Assembly: GCA_015680685.1 (NCBI GenBank) | Contig: MNCI01023583.1 | Coordinates: 317,409-370,036 of the forward strand | DNA from: Gnetum montanum | Lineage: Eukaryota; Streptophyta; Gnetopsida; Gnetales; Gnetaceae | Length of the DNA: 52,628 nt | Reading direction: 5' to 3' | Shown: positions 21,430 through 33,041 of the stretch, in pieces | Numbering within the stretch: position 1 is the stretch's first letter | Layout of the letters: the number at the start of each line of letters is the position of its first letter | Notes under the pieces: generated by a model | Database searches by the model: none | Told to the model about the DNA's origin: nothing | The model's input: the letters and a program-made list of their open reading frames with translations, nothing else | Position numbers and translations under genes: made by a program

Positions 21430-23980
21430 GTATGTCTCCTTCTTTGTATAAAAGCGCCTCACTGCCTAGGTCTGAAATAGGAAATAATTGGTGGTGTAAT
21501 ACACATGACATTGATCCACCAGTCCCTTAACAAGTTCGAGTGGTATATATTCATCCCAATGAGTATATACCAGACTTTACCTTTATCCTCCATCAAGATG
21601 AATAACTACATTGGTGAGACTTAGAGGGTAACATAGTGTTACCTCTCGATCGTTCAATCCCAAGCATGCTTCTTCATGCTCTCACATGAATTGGCATGCT
21701 GCACTTACACGCAAAATACATTGTACAAGACCATGACTCAAAAGAATACTGTCCCACGAAAGCACAACGTCAAAGGGACTTGCAATAGGAGAGACATCAT
21801 AAGTCTTTGAAGGGTAAGTGGTCCTAGGATGTCCCACATGTCTTAAGCGAAAATGAGGGTGGTGAACCTACCTCAGGTAGTTTCCCACACAACAATGTTC
21901 AGCCCCTTAACTTTGTCCAAGGGGTTGTGTATCAGAACCTTCATTGCACTATTCGTAACCTAGGTTTTGATACCCATGAGCACAAAGGATCCTAAAAAGG
22001 GACACAGACACATGATAAAGGTGGACATTCTGATAGCAATCACGATCGAGGCCATGACTGCCAAAGAGAAGGTAGTAGACACTGTTATGGTGACGGTTCT
22101 CCTTCTTCTTCACCTTCATCATCTCCTTCATCCTCTCCTTCAGTATCTGGACGTAGTCATAAGAAAAAAGACCATGGCGATAAAGGTAGGCAAAGTGAAA
22201 GTCATAGACGAAACAAACAGGAAAGGGGATGAGGGCACTTTAGAGAGTCACGACATAGAAGAAGGGAGAGTAGGAAACAACGTAGGCATCATAGATGCCA
22301 TGGATGAGATGATCACGATGAACCCCTCCTCGCTAGTCGAAGTATGTTGGACATAACTGAGGTTGTTAGAATTCCAACAAGGCATCAAAAAGATAGTAGG
22401 ATCAAGAGATTAGATATGAACAACATCCCACAATTTGAAGGGGGATACAACGCTGATCCCCAGAGTCATTTACAAGAATTCCATGATGCATGTGCCTTAT
22501 AGAACATAGAGAACGAATGACAAAAAATTAAGTTGTTCCCATGGAAATTAGTTAAAGAAGCGGAAAGCTAGTACCAGTCTTTAGAACCAAAATCCATTCA
22601 TAGGTGGAGTACTATGTTAGAACTATTTAATGACAAGTATCAAACATACTCAGGAGTGTCTAACTTGTGAAAGCAAATCCAAGGCTGGAAACAAGGAGGA
22701 CATGAACCCTTGGATGCTACCATGGGAAGATATTATGCATTGTTACATTGTTGTCCTAGTCATGGTTATTCGCAAAGGGATCAACTGTGCCATCTCGTGG
22801 ATGGGCTTAGGCATGAAATAGGAAGAACCCTTGGAACTTATGCCTAAGGAAGACTATCCGAGCTTAGGTCCCATCAAATTCAAAGACTATTGGAGCAAGT
22901 TGCTAAGGAAGAAGATGAGCTACAGAAGAGAGAAAGTGCAGAAGAGTATAACTGAGATCCTTTCCTTCGGAAGAGAGGAGTAAGATTTTGTGAGGATGAA
23001 GAAGAGGCACCTCTCGAAGAGATGGTGAATAGGAAAACTTTTCCGATCCAAAAGTTGACATCAGAAGTATTGACAAAGGTAGACCAAATGTGAGATTCCC
23101 TAGATAATAGATTTCAAACTGTTCTTAAAATTGTAGAGGAGTCTAGAGAGCAAGGTAGTGAGAAAAGAAAAAGAGAGAGGTTGAACATGCACATAGCAAG
23201 GGTAAGGGCAAATTTGCCATCATTGAAGAGGTTGTGGATTCAGAAATAGACAATGATAGTGGATGCGAGATATGTCAATATGACCATCCTAAGAGATGTT
23301 GCCCTGTAATCTCATATCTGCAGGAGTTTGGGGTATATGCACTCAACCCACGATTGAACAAATGACAAGTACCCCAAAGGTTACCTTATCCTCAAGGTAA
23401 CCCAAGACAGTTCCGCCAACCCTTAACTTATTATCCCAGTGGAACTGCACCACAACCGATTGAGTAATATGAATAGTGGCAGCACCCACAATCATGGAGA
23501 ATGTCACCACGAAGGCAACAGTATCCTTACCGGCAACTTGACCCATATGGATATTACGTGCAACAGCCAATCTTCCCACGTGACTCTACTAGTCATGTCA
23601 CTCCTCAACCTCACTACAAAGCCCGTGAATATTATGGGACTCCCTCTTCTAGAGGTGATATTCTGCAAGCATATCATCTTTCTCATTTGGCCGCATCTCT
23701 TCCACCAATAGCTCCACTACCACCTATTCTTGCGATGCAAGATGAAATCCCTACCCAGCTGTAGCAACATAACACCATGAGGGTTGTTAACTCTCAACCT
23801 ACTGTTGGTTCCAACAACCACATGAAGAAAAGACCTTTCTTTAGAACCAATTGTCCAACCAAGCCCTTGCAATCATAAGCGACTGATTCCTTAGATACCT
23901 CAGTATCAATCAAAACTTCGGAGCCCCCTTCAACCTAATCACTGCACTCAATGCATACTGTCATGCTAACACATGCCGTC
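21430..23980 (+). pseudogene. Athila-like gag (decayed)
   Basis: In order: an N-terminal block with YIHPNEYIPDFTFILHQDE-like codons (about 21545-21605), an Arg/Asp/Ser-rich stretch (21980-22330), the capsid-like NIPQFEGGY block (about 22420-22450), a CEICQYDHPKRC zinc-knuckle-like cluster (about 23267-23305), and a Pro/Tyr/Gln-rich tail (23380-23780). Many stops. It is colinear with the minus-strand gag at 12084-13640. The structural protein would have packaged element RNA. Confidence 0.78.
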
Positions 23981-23989
23981 ACCGATTAG

Positions 23990-24420
23990 ATCAAAGTTGG
24001 TCACCTTCCCAGGAAATTCTTTGATCTTGGAAGTCCTCTGATATACTTACAAATCACTGGAAATGCACCATGCAAGGCTCTTTTGGATTTAGGTTCTAGT
24101 GTCAACTTGATTTCTCAAGAAATGTACAAGGCCTAGAACCTGCCTCCATTGAAAAAGAGCAACATCTATCTAGAGTTGGTCAACCAATCCATCATCGTCC
24201 CATTGGGACTAGTAGATGACATTGTTACCACTGTTTGTGGATGGTCATACCCAACAGACTTCCTAGTGATTTAGGTAAACAATGGTAAGGTGGACTTCCT
24301 AATCATAATGGGAAGAGCATTGCTAAGCACCATCGACGCATGCCTAGGAATCCATAATCTTTCCCTAGAAATATAAAAGGAAAATACATTTAGAAAGATT
24401 AAGAAGAAGAAAGTTCCATG
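23990..24420 (+). pseudogene. Athila-like aspartic protease (decayed)
   Basis: Contains CKALLDLGSSVNLIS (about 24073-24117), the Athila-type active-site box, then GLVDDIVTTVCGWSYPTDFL (about 24208-24268) and a GRALLSTIDACLGI block (about 24310-24350). At least two in-frame stops. It sits between gag and RT in the usual order. Confidence 0.82.
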
Positions 24421-24545
24421 CATCACATATAGTGACACAGGGTGTAATTGCGTGTAGAGGTCATGGTTCGTGCAAAGTTTAGCATTGCTACATGCAATCA
24501 GTGTGCACAAGTGATTAACATACAAAGATGCCTATATGTAGTAGC

Positions 24546-24546
24546 C
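24546..24546. other. Ambiguous base / assembly join
   Basis: A single N between protease and RT. No inverted repeat is seen next to it, unlike the pair at 25734/26025. Confidence 0.6.
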
Positions 24547-24559
24547 NATTACCCACCAG

Positions 24560-25600
24560 TATGGAATACATGTTCCTTAAAAATAGAAAATTGGTAATTA
24601 TCAACACTAAGCTTGCTCCTCAACAAAAAGAAGAACTGCTGAAGGTAATAAATAAATGGTCGGAAGCCTTCGCTTGGTCATATCTCGAATTAACTGGAAT
24701 AGATCCTAGGATATGCCAACATAGAATTTACACTGACCCCTCCATAAAGCCTCGAAGACAACCACAGAGGTGATTGAATCCTAAGCTGAAGCAAGAGTTA
24801 AGGAAGAAATCGAACAACTTCGCAAGGCTGGGTTCATATGCCCCATTGTTGATAGCGAATGGGTTAGCCCCTTAGCTATTGTGCCTAAAAAGGGAGGCAA
24901 ATGGAGGGTGTGCATAGATTTCAGGGTACTAAATATGGCAACATTCAAAGATCACTTTCCATTGTCATTTGTTGACCAAGTCTTAGACACCATCGCAAAG
25001 CATTGCTATTACAATTTTTTTGGATGGATATAACAGATATAACCAAATACAAATAGCCCTAGAAGACCAAGCCAATACTATGTTCACCAGTCCTTGGGGA
25101 ATGTTCACATATGAATAGATGCCATTTGGCTTGTGCAATGCCCCTACAACATTTCAATGACTAGTTCTAAGCATATTCCAACAATAGACAGGGAATGGCA
25201 TGGAGGTCTTTATGAATGACTTCTCCACTTATGGAGCAAACTTTGATCAAGCCTTGGACTAGTTGGAGCAAGTGTTAAAAAGATGTGTAGAAACCAATTT
25301 GAGGCTCAATTGGCAGAAAAGTTAATTGATTATCCAAGAAGGCATAGTACTAAGGCACAAAATCTCACACATAGGGATAGAGGTAGACCTTAAGAAAATC
25401 AAAGTTATCCAAGGAATTAACTGTCAACCGAAAACTATCAAAGATATTCGGTCATTCCTTGGACATACTGGCTACTATAGGAGATTTATTGAGAACTTTT
25501 CAAGGGTTTCCAAACCATTGGTGAAATTAATGAAAAAGGATGTACTTTTCGAGTGGACCAGGAAATGCGAATTAGCATTCCAAACTCTAAAATAGAAGCT
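24560..25600 (+). pseudogene. Athila-like reverse transcriptase (decayed)
   Basis: Starts with a pre-RT linker (INKWSEAFAWSYLELTGIDP), then the fingers/palm with GGKWRVCIDFRVLN, MPFGLCNAPTTFQ (about 25120-25160) and the catalytic box, here FMND instead of Y/FMDD (about 25212-25223). One catalytic aspartate is therefore lost. Next come EGIVLRHKISHIGIEVD and RSFLGHTGYYRRF (about 25450-25490), typical of Athila. Stops and one or more frameshifts are present. Confidence 0.9.
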
Positions 25601-26199
25601 AGTAGAAACACCCATTCTACAAGCTCCTAACTAGTCCAAACCATTTCATATCATGATTGACACATCCAGCTATGCTTTAGGAGTCATAATTACACAGTTA
25701 GATGACCAGAAGTGTCCTTATTACATCCACTGTNCAACAAAGAGAAATTCATCATGGAAATGATTAGAAATTGGATACTCATCCTCTTTGTTGTCCCATT
25801 GCAATTGAGATAAATGATCAGCAACTACATTCTTGGTGCCCTTGCGATCAATCATCGTTAAATCAAACTCTTGCAAGATTATAAGCCATCGTATGATACG
25901 AGGGATTACCATTGGCTTATGCATGAGGAACCAAATTGCACTATGATCTGTATGTATATATACTTTATATCCCAATACATAGTGTCTAAACTTTTCTAGT
26001 GCAAACACTATAGCCATTAATTCTNCCAATTTCTAATCATTTCCATGATGAATTTCTCTTTGTTGGTGTAGTGAATAATCAATCACCCAAGGAGACAAAT
26101 TGGTACAGTAGCATTCTTACCTATCTCCTCACCCAACAAACACCACAAGAGTTAAACCTTAAGAAAAAACAACAGTTTCTTCACTGAGCCAAGTACTTT
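25600..26199 (+). pseudogene. Athila-like RNase H, middle piece inverted
   Basis: The N-terminal part (TSSYALGVII) is on the plus strand to 25733. The core (ELMAIVFALEKF, YKVYIHTDHSAIW, NVVADHLSQL) is on the minus strand between two Ns, and the plus-strand frame resumes at 26026. A 40-bp perfect inverted repeat shows that the middle piece is reversed, most simply by the assembly. Put the right way round it would join the downstream integrase frame. Family member with RT and INT of the same element. Confidence 0.85.
25735..26024 (-). other. Misoriented assembly piece
   Basis: Bounded by single Ns at 25734 and 26025. Bases 25735-25774 are the exact reverse complement of 26026-26065, an overlap that would merge the pieces if this one were flipped. 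Confidence 0.85.
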
Positions 26200-27561
26200 A
26201 TGGAGATCAATGGGCAACTTTACAAAGTGTGTCCCGATTCCTTGGTTCGATGGCATGTTCTCGATATAGATCAATTGCGAATTCTCCAAGATGCTCATGA
26301 GGGTCCTTGTGGGGGTCATTACGCTGGGAGACGAATGACCATCAAGATCTTGCTTGCAGGATATTATTGTCCTACATTATTTCAAGACGCCCATCATTTC
26401 ATCCAATCTTGTGCGCCCTGTCAACGTGATGGGGGAGTGACTACTAGAATTGAGGGTTCGCAACAATGGATTCAACCATTAGAACCCTTCGACATTTGGG
26501 GAACTGATTTTTATGGGGCCGATTACACCATTGTCCAATGGAAAAGCCTATATTATTGTTGCTATGGATTACCTAACAAAATGGGCCGAAGCAGCTACTG
26601 TTAAAGATTGTACATCATCTACAACTGCACAATTTGTTCAACAATAAATAATAAATAGGTTTGGTGTGCCACGTGCACTTATTTCATACAATGGTACAGA
26701 CTTCATAGGTGCAACTTTTCAAAAATTAATGCAATGCTTAGGGGATGAGCACAAATTGACTACACCATACCACCCCCAGGCAAACAGTTAAGTAGAAGTC
26801 ACCAACAAGGAGATTACGAAGATATTGACAAGAACTATTAGCAAGTTTAGGGAAGACTGGAGTACTAAATTGAATGATGCTCTTTGGACATACCACTCCA
26901 CATGGAAACTCCTTACAGGCTACTCTCCCTATGAGTTAGTGTATGGTAAATTACCAATGCTTCCCATTCAAACTGAGCTTCGTACACTATCCATGATATG
27001 TGGCCTCAGCCTTGACCTTGATCTAGCACAGAAACAATGGTAGTAACCCTTAACTTGCTAGATGAAAACTGACTAGCTGTCCTATCATCTAATGAGTTGC
27101 ACAAGGCATTCAATAAATAACGTCACGACCTAAGAATTAGGAAAGTTAAATATCAACCGAGAGATAAGGTTCTCTATTGGAACTCCACACATGTGCCACA
27201 ATGTACTAAATTTCAAACACTATGGAAGGAACCTTATATTATTTATGCAACCTTTCCTTTAGGGGCCATGATAATATACAAACCTAAGAGCTTGAACAAG
27301 AGACTATTGGTCAATGTACAACAAACCAAACCTTTCCATGAGCTTAGGACAACTAGACACATGCTACCTCTGTTGATGGACAACCTTGCTCACTATTTCA
27401 GATATCCTCCTTCGAACTCAGTCATGGGGGATATGGCCATCTATGCTAACTGTTCTAGGCCCTTAGTTCTTTTTAAATTTTTGTTTTACACATTTTTCCA
27501 ACTTTTCTTATTTTTGTTTTACACCATCATTCATGTTTTTACTATTTGTTTGTTTGCTTGA
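26200..27561 (+). pseudogene. Athila-like integrase (decayed)
   Basis: The zinc-binding region carries HEGPCGGHYAGRR and HHFIQSCAPCQ (about 26290-26430), so the HHCC pattern is complete. The core starts IWGTDFYG (first Asp present), then SYNGTDF where SDNG is expected (second Asp lost), then TPYHPQAN and VEVTNKE (Glu present, about 26790). The C-terminal region runs to 27561 with RLLVNVQQTKPFHE (about 27300-27345). Stops and frameshifts occur after YGADYT and later. Confidence 0.88.
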
Positions 27562-27796
27562 TTTACTTTTATTCATCATCCAATAAGTGCTCATGATGGT
27601 GGATTGAATTATATCATATTGATTGCTAATGTTTGGTTTTTACCTTTGAATTATGATGCTGATATTAAGGTATGGTTCTTTTGGTAAAATAGGTAATGAG
27701 TCCACACTGTCCACTCATCCATACAACTCTATGGTCTCCTTTGGCTTGGAACTGTACAATCCCTTTTTCTAAGTAAATTTATTAATGATTGGTGAC
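27562..27796 (+). other. Spacer after integrase, left part
   Basis: Non-coding. The part near 27700-27796 matches the same position of the minus-strand element (about 4300-4400, reverse complement). Confidence 0.5.
27771..27796 (+). repeat. Direct repeat flanking insertion (left)
   Basis: 26 bp beginning AAGTAAATTTATTAATGA and ending TTGGTGAC; repeated at 29961-29987 with one extra A. Confidence 0.85.
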
Positions 27797-29960
27797 CTTA
27801 TTTTTGTCTCCCGTTACAAACCACCAAAGTGGAGTTGACCTTACACTCCCTTCGTTCCACTGCTGTAGCATGCGGTACTAACTTTTCTGGCATTTAAACC
27901 CATCAAGATAAAAGCAAACCTATGCATCAAAAGCATCTAATTCATGGAAGCCAAGAATCAAGGATTCATGATTTTGAATGTGTTTGAGTACCTATGCCTC
28001 AAGAAAAAGTGGAGATGGATACATAGTCGGGGACGTGATAGAAAAAATTTAAATATATTACTTTTTTTTAAAAAAAAACTCAATCTCATATATCATAAAA
28101 AAACATTGTAGAATATAGAACAAGTACAAGGGAAATCCAAAATATTGTTAATGCTTAAAAGCTGCGCAGAAGATTGCAGTATCACCATTAAACTGAAACA
28201 AGAAAATTTGCAAACGTATGGAGGGCATTGAATCCATTTCCTTACTCCAGAGCCATAATTTGGCCAAACATATAATTTCTGCAACAATCAAAATGATAGC
28301 GATAAAACGAAACCCTTTTGTTACTCAATCCAATCTTTCCAAGAATGAAATTAGCCTCAAGCCTCAACCAAATTCATAACAACTCACTTTTGCTAATACT
28401 TTTGTTCAACGATGACCTATGAGTAGTGCCACAGGGCCATTTTGAAGACAAACACATTATAAGAAGACAATTTAACTAAACTAGGCACAACCCAATAACT
28501 CACCTCACCTACCATGATGATGATCGAAAACCTTTTGGATGTTGCTGGGAATCGACAAGGGAAGGTAAAAACAGAGCACCATGAGCTTGCATATGGCCGT
28601 TGGCCATGTGTTGGTGGGCTTCGTTGCCTCATAAGCAAACACATTTTTTAAAAAAAAAGTCAAACAAATATGCATCCCTCATCATGTTCATGACCCATGA
28701 CCCATGACGAAGAGCCTTTTTTGTTTTTTCTTTTGTTCAGCAGAGATGAAAAAAAGAGCAAAAACCAGCAATGACCAATAAACACGCGTGAATGTGTGAG
28801 TCATGGCGGAACCTTTGACGCTGCCAAAGGCCAATCCTTGCAAATGCAATGTTTACTGGCACGCCCCGTCCCAAACTTGATTTCCGTATCATCCAAACTT
28901 AGCCTTTTGGACTTCAGTTACCAGAGTAGCCATTTCGTGATTTCCGTGTGTTTGTTTATTCATTCGTACTCCCTTGTTTTCTGTGGTCTGTCATGCCGAT
29001 GCCAGTTAAATGAAGTTTCTGGTAAGATTCAGAGAGCAGGAGATGATGGGTAAGATTTTAATGCGAGCATTAAAAGATAAGTAAGGTTTTAATGCACAAT
29101 GCAGACATCTAGAGCAAGGCAAGAATCAAGAAGGCAAGAATAATCGGAGGCAAAGCAAGGGAAGGTGACCATTTCAACTTTTATGTATAGATCCAGACAA
29201 AATTTCATTGAAAATGATGAAATGCGCACTCATTGCAGATTTAATGACCTTCTGACTCCAAGGCAAACAGTTCATCAAAATTTATCCAAAACTCGAAGCA
29301 AACCTTTTTCTACAAAAATTTCTTCCAAGGTGACCCAGCGAGCTGTTTTAACATCCCATTCAGCGCAGTTTACAGCGCAAGACGAGGTGGTTTTTCGGCG
29401 CAATTTACAGCTTGGCAGACTCTGTCGGTAATTTAGCCTTATATTTAGCATTGTTTAGATAATGCTGGCAAGAGTCGCAGTGATTTATACGTTACCCTGA
29501 TCAAGAAACTCATTTTCAATTCAAAGTTGTACCAATCACACATGCAATGTTTCTAAAAGGGATTGAAAGGCACCCTTTATGTTCGTTAATATTCTTTTAA
29601 CATTATGTCTTCTTTGAGATCAGATGGCTATATTCGTGCATAGGACGCCAACGGCGTCCAACTTCGGCTTTAAACCGTGCGTTGGTTTCTTAGAGAGCAC
29701 GTGGGTTAAACACGTACTGAGCCCTCGTCATTGGTATGGTTATATCGTTGAGAATTACACGTCATTGGTATGGTTATATTGTTGGTATGGTTATATCGTT
29801 GAGAATTACATAGGTTTGGTTAGAGGGCTAGGTTGAAATATAATACTCAATCGTCTTTTATTTATGCTCAGTGAATATATAGTTTCTTAAATATTTAATG
29901 GGATACAATTTATTAGTAAAATTTCTGTATTGCCTCTTACTAATCATAAGGTTTAATCAT
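27797..29960. mobile_element. 2.16-kb insertion of unknown type in the spacer
   Basis: Lies between two copies of a 26/27-bp direct repeat; element sequence is recognisable again on the right. It has a poly(T)/poly(A) patch at 28063-28078 and a less AT-rich middle (28500-29700). Open frames (minus 28417-28644, plus 29165-29431) have no motif I recognise. Near 29735-29815 a short GGTATGGTTATATYGTTG unit is repeated three times. No LTRs, transposase or terminal inverted repeats were found. It could be captured host DNA or a non-autonomous element. Confidence 0.5.
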
Positions 29961-29987
29961 AAGTAAATTTATTAATGAATTGGTGAC
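29961..29987 (+). repeat. Direct repeat flanking insertion (right)
   Basis: Second copy of the 26-bp repeat at 27771-27796, with one inserted A. Confidence 0.85.
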
Positions 29988-31537
29988 TCGGTATTTCTCA
30001 AACCAAGGAAAGACTCAAAGGATGAAAAGGGTGTGACTTCAAGGGGATTCGATGCATTTGTGCTGGTCATTCTCTTAGGTGCTTGGATGTTTTTTCTTGG
30101 GTTTTCTACCATTCTAACATTGTTCAAAAATTAGGAAGTCGAGTGAATAAAAATAAGTCTTTGCATGGTGTGGTTCTAACGCATAAATAAAAAATAAAAA
30201 TAAAAAAAATAAAAAATAAAAAAAAATAAAAAAAACAAAAAAAAGAGAAAAAGGTGAGAATTCAAAGCACACCCCTTAGACATAATAAAGCAATATGGGC
30301 TATAAGCATTGGTTATGAAACTGAAAAGACATGTTACCCATGCCTGAAGGTTCCCTCTCATTTCTTGCTTCTCCATCTCACTCTCCTCGGAATGGTGGTG
30401 ACTCTTTGTGGAAGCATTCTTATTACTTCAGGTGGATGGATTGGTCAAGTGTGTTGATGCGAGGTCACTGGATGTGGTTTGTTTGAGTCTGGATTTGGGA
30501 TGAGTTCTACTCAGTAACATTAACCATGAAATACACAAGGGACTTTAGACAACATTGTTTTTGGGATTCCATTCCATTCTCTCCTCTTCATCTTTCTTTC
30601 CATTTTCACCTCATTGCCGGTTTTATTGTTAGTTCATTTCTAGGTTGATGCATTATTTTTCTTTGGTGAATTCTTGTGGGTAAGTCTTTAACTCTTGCTT
30701 CCAAATGACATTCCTAGAGCCTACAAACTTTTTGATTTGTGGGTTTGTCAAGGCATAAAAGGACATGAGCCTACTTTGGGGAGGACCCACTGGCATTCCT
30801 TTTTGGTGCAATTGTTAACTTCTTGTCCTTAAACATTTTCTACAATCAATCATTTGTTGTTTCATCCCCATCCATGACATCCATTTTATTGGCGTTGCCA
30901 TTGTTATTTTTCCCATCTTTCTTGTTCCTCACATTTTTCTATCCTATAGCTACTGGAGGTTCACTCTTAGTCATGGGTGCCCTGGCACAAATTTTTAAAT
31001 TTTCTCCATTTTACTATTCGCCTAACCCCTATACCTTGGGTAGTCACTTGTGATAAATCTCTGAACCAATTTCTGCCATAACCACAACTTAGCCAATGCA
31101 CTTCATATCGAGGCAAGATATCAACTACATTGTGGTTTATCTATCCTTACTCATTTGTGATTATGTTGTGTGTGTAGGTGGTGATCATATAAAAAATGGA
31201 CTGGGCTTGGAGGAAGCACTCAGGATGGACTAGAACTGGAGCATTTACAAAAGGAGCAAGTCTAGTGGTGTGGCTATGGATAAAAAATAGAAGGTGCAAT
31301 CTTAGCATTGGTGGCAATATGCTTCATTTTCTTTCTCTCTCTTTCTCTACAAGCTACCAAATAAAGGCTTGGATGTCATTTATGTATGAGTGTTCACCAC
31401 AATGTTGTAATATGCTTATTGATCTGTCATTGGGCATGATGAGTCTATCATCCCATTCCACCATCAGTTGTCAATTAGTCAATAATCCCATATCTTCCCA
31501 ATATTTTGTAAAGAACTCAAGGACAAGTTTTCATTTA
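29988..31537 (+). other. Spacer after integrase, right part, lacking the accessory ORF
   Basis: Holds short matches to the minus-strand element (30030-30060 and 30778-30800), an A-rich low-complexity patch (30186-30250), and just before the PPT a block (31470-31537) also present before the PPT at 51298. Small ORFs have no motifs. The long coiled-coil accessory ORF found in the relatives is not seen, so it is deleted here. Confidence 0.5.
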
Positions 31538-31549
31538 GTCATGGGGGTA
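31538..31549 (+). other. Polypurine tract
   Basis: ATGGGGGTA lies directly before the 3' LTR. The same sequence precedes the LTR at 51297 on the other strand. It is the expected plus-strand priming site. Confidence 0.75.
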
Positions 31550-32412
31550 TGATGAAGTGGTTACTTTAATTATTAGAGTGGTTATTATTGGAGTGGTTAC
31601 TCTAATAATTAAAGCAATTATTATTGGAGTGATTACTCTAATTATTAGAGTGGTTATTATTGGAGCGGTTACTCTAATAATTAGAGTGGTTATTATTGGA
31701 GCAGTTACTTTAATTATTAGAGCAGTTATTATTGGAGTGGTTATTCTAATAATTAGAGTGGTATTATTGGAGAACTTATTCTAATTATTAGAGCGGTTAC
31801 TCTAATTATTAGAGTAGTTGCTCCCAAATCTATAAATACAGTGCCCAGGCGCACAATTGGGAAGAAGCCTTTTAGCAGAAAAGTAGTGAAACTCTTGTAG
31901 TCTGTCGGAAAGTTAGAGCATTTTCCAAGTGCCCACAGCAGGAGGTCAAAGTGTGGATGGATCTTTATTTGAGCATTGTGTACCTGAGCACACCTTGTGT
32001 ATGGCAATAAAGATGAGCTTTTTGATTCATCCTTGCAGCACTTGAGATTTGTTTTTTTACACATTTATTTTATTTTATTTTGTTATGCATTTATTTTATT
32101 TTATGCACTTTACATTTTTATTATTAGCATAGCAATTCATTTTAATCAATTAAGAAAATCATTAAAATACACTCAGTACGATCACTTTGAGCATGCGTGT
32201 AACACTTGGTAACCTAGTAACGATTAGCGTTTGGTAATCCTAGTAGTGTTGCACTCGTTCAAGATATGTATGGCAAGTGAGAACGAATACTGGTGTTAGG
32301 ATTAGTTAAAGCCTAGTTAATCAGTAGTTAATTTAAATTAGTCACTTAGTTATCTCTCTCTTTCCCTATTAGCATAGGACATAAAAAAATAAAAGATATA
32401 AAAATCATATGC
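31550..32412 (+). mobile_element. 3' LTR of plus-strand Athila-like element (3'-truncated)
   Basis: Starts TGATGAAG, with about seven units of the 36-bp minisatellite (31556-31815), a TATA box (CTATAAATAC, 31830-31839) and AATAAA (32006-32011). It matches the 5' LTR to ATATGC at 32412 and then stops, lacking the last roughly 180 bp. RNase H of the minus-strand Tat element follows immediately, so a deletion joined the two. Confidence 0.92.
31556..31815 (+). repeat. 36-bp minisatellite in U3 of 3' LTR
   Basis: Same unit as 20224-20525, about seven copies. Copy number differs by roughly one between the two LTRs of one element. Confidence 0.95.
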
Positions 32413-32960
32413 AAACTGGCTTCGAAATATGATGGTACAGGACTTATGCTATTGACATGTTCATCTAGGAACTCAGGTTCTATTATTACTTGATCATCAA
32501 TTGGTGAAGTCGTAAGCTATGTGGCTATTACTTGACCCTTTGTGGATGATTGTGCCACATAATGTAGGTTGAACTCTATGGTTATGGCTTTCCATCAGGC
32601 TATTCTACTGCTCTCATATAAGTTGGTTGTAATAGCATGAAGTATGTTGCTTTTGCATATAATGTTAACTTTATTGTGAAACAAGTAATGTCTCCACTTT
32701 TTAAGTGCGAACACTAGGGCAAGATATTTTTTCTCTACCTCATTGCTCTTTGCTTGATAGGCTATCAATGCATGACTTAAGTAGTAGACTAGGATTTCAG
32801 ACCCGTCATCTCTCTTTTGACATAGCAGTGCAAGAATAGATGTGTCCAAGATGGCAAGATAGATGTAGAAAGGCCTATCCCTCTATGGAGGGTAAACAGT
32901 GGAGAGGTGTAAAAGCTCTTTCTTTAGGTTATCGAAGGCTTTTTGACATTGATCTGTCCA
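32413..32960 (-). pseudogene. Tat/Ogre-like RNase H (truncated)
   Basis: Minus-strand 32849-32595 encodes LVYYLSHALIAYQ, then SNEVEKKYLALVFALKKWRHY, an RNase H of the Tat type (family patterns YYvS.aL...E..Y...EK..LAlv.a..kLR.Y). The linker toward integrase runs to 32413, where it is cut against the truncated LTR; integrase is missing. Stops are present. Confidence 0.8.
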
Positions 32961-33041
32961 CTCAAAGTTGATTTCCTTCTTAAGAAGGTGTTGCATCGGG
33001 TGTAGGTTGTGGATTAACCTTGTGATAAACCTTCTTATGAA

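Noticed and set aside
23343-23764. Several overlapping ORFs in both strands
   Set aside because: Shadows in the Pro/Gln-rich gag tail; only the gag frame has relatives in the window.
25735-26024. A genuine inverted gene piece or palindrome-mediated inversion
   Set aside because: Single Ns at both edges and an exact 40-bp overlap point to assembly error.
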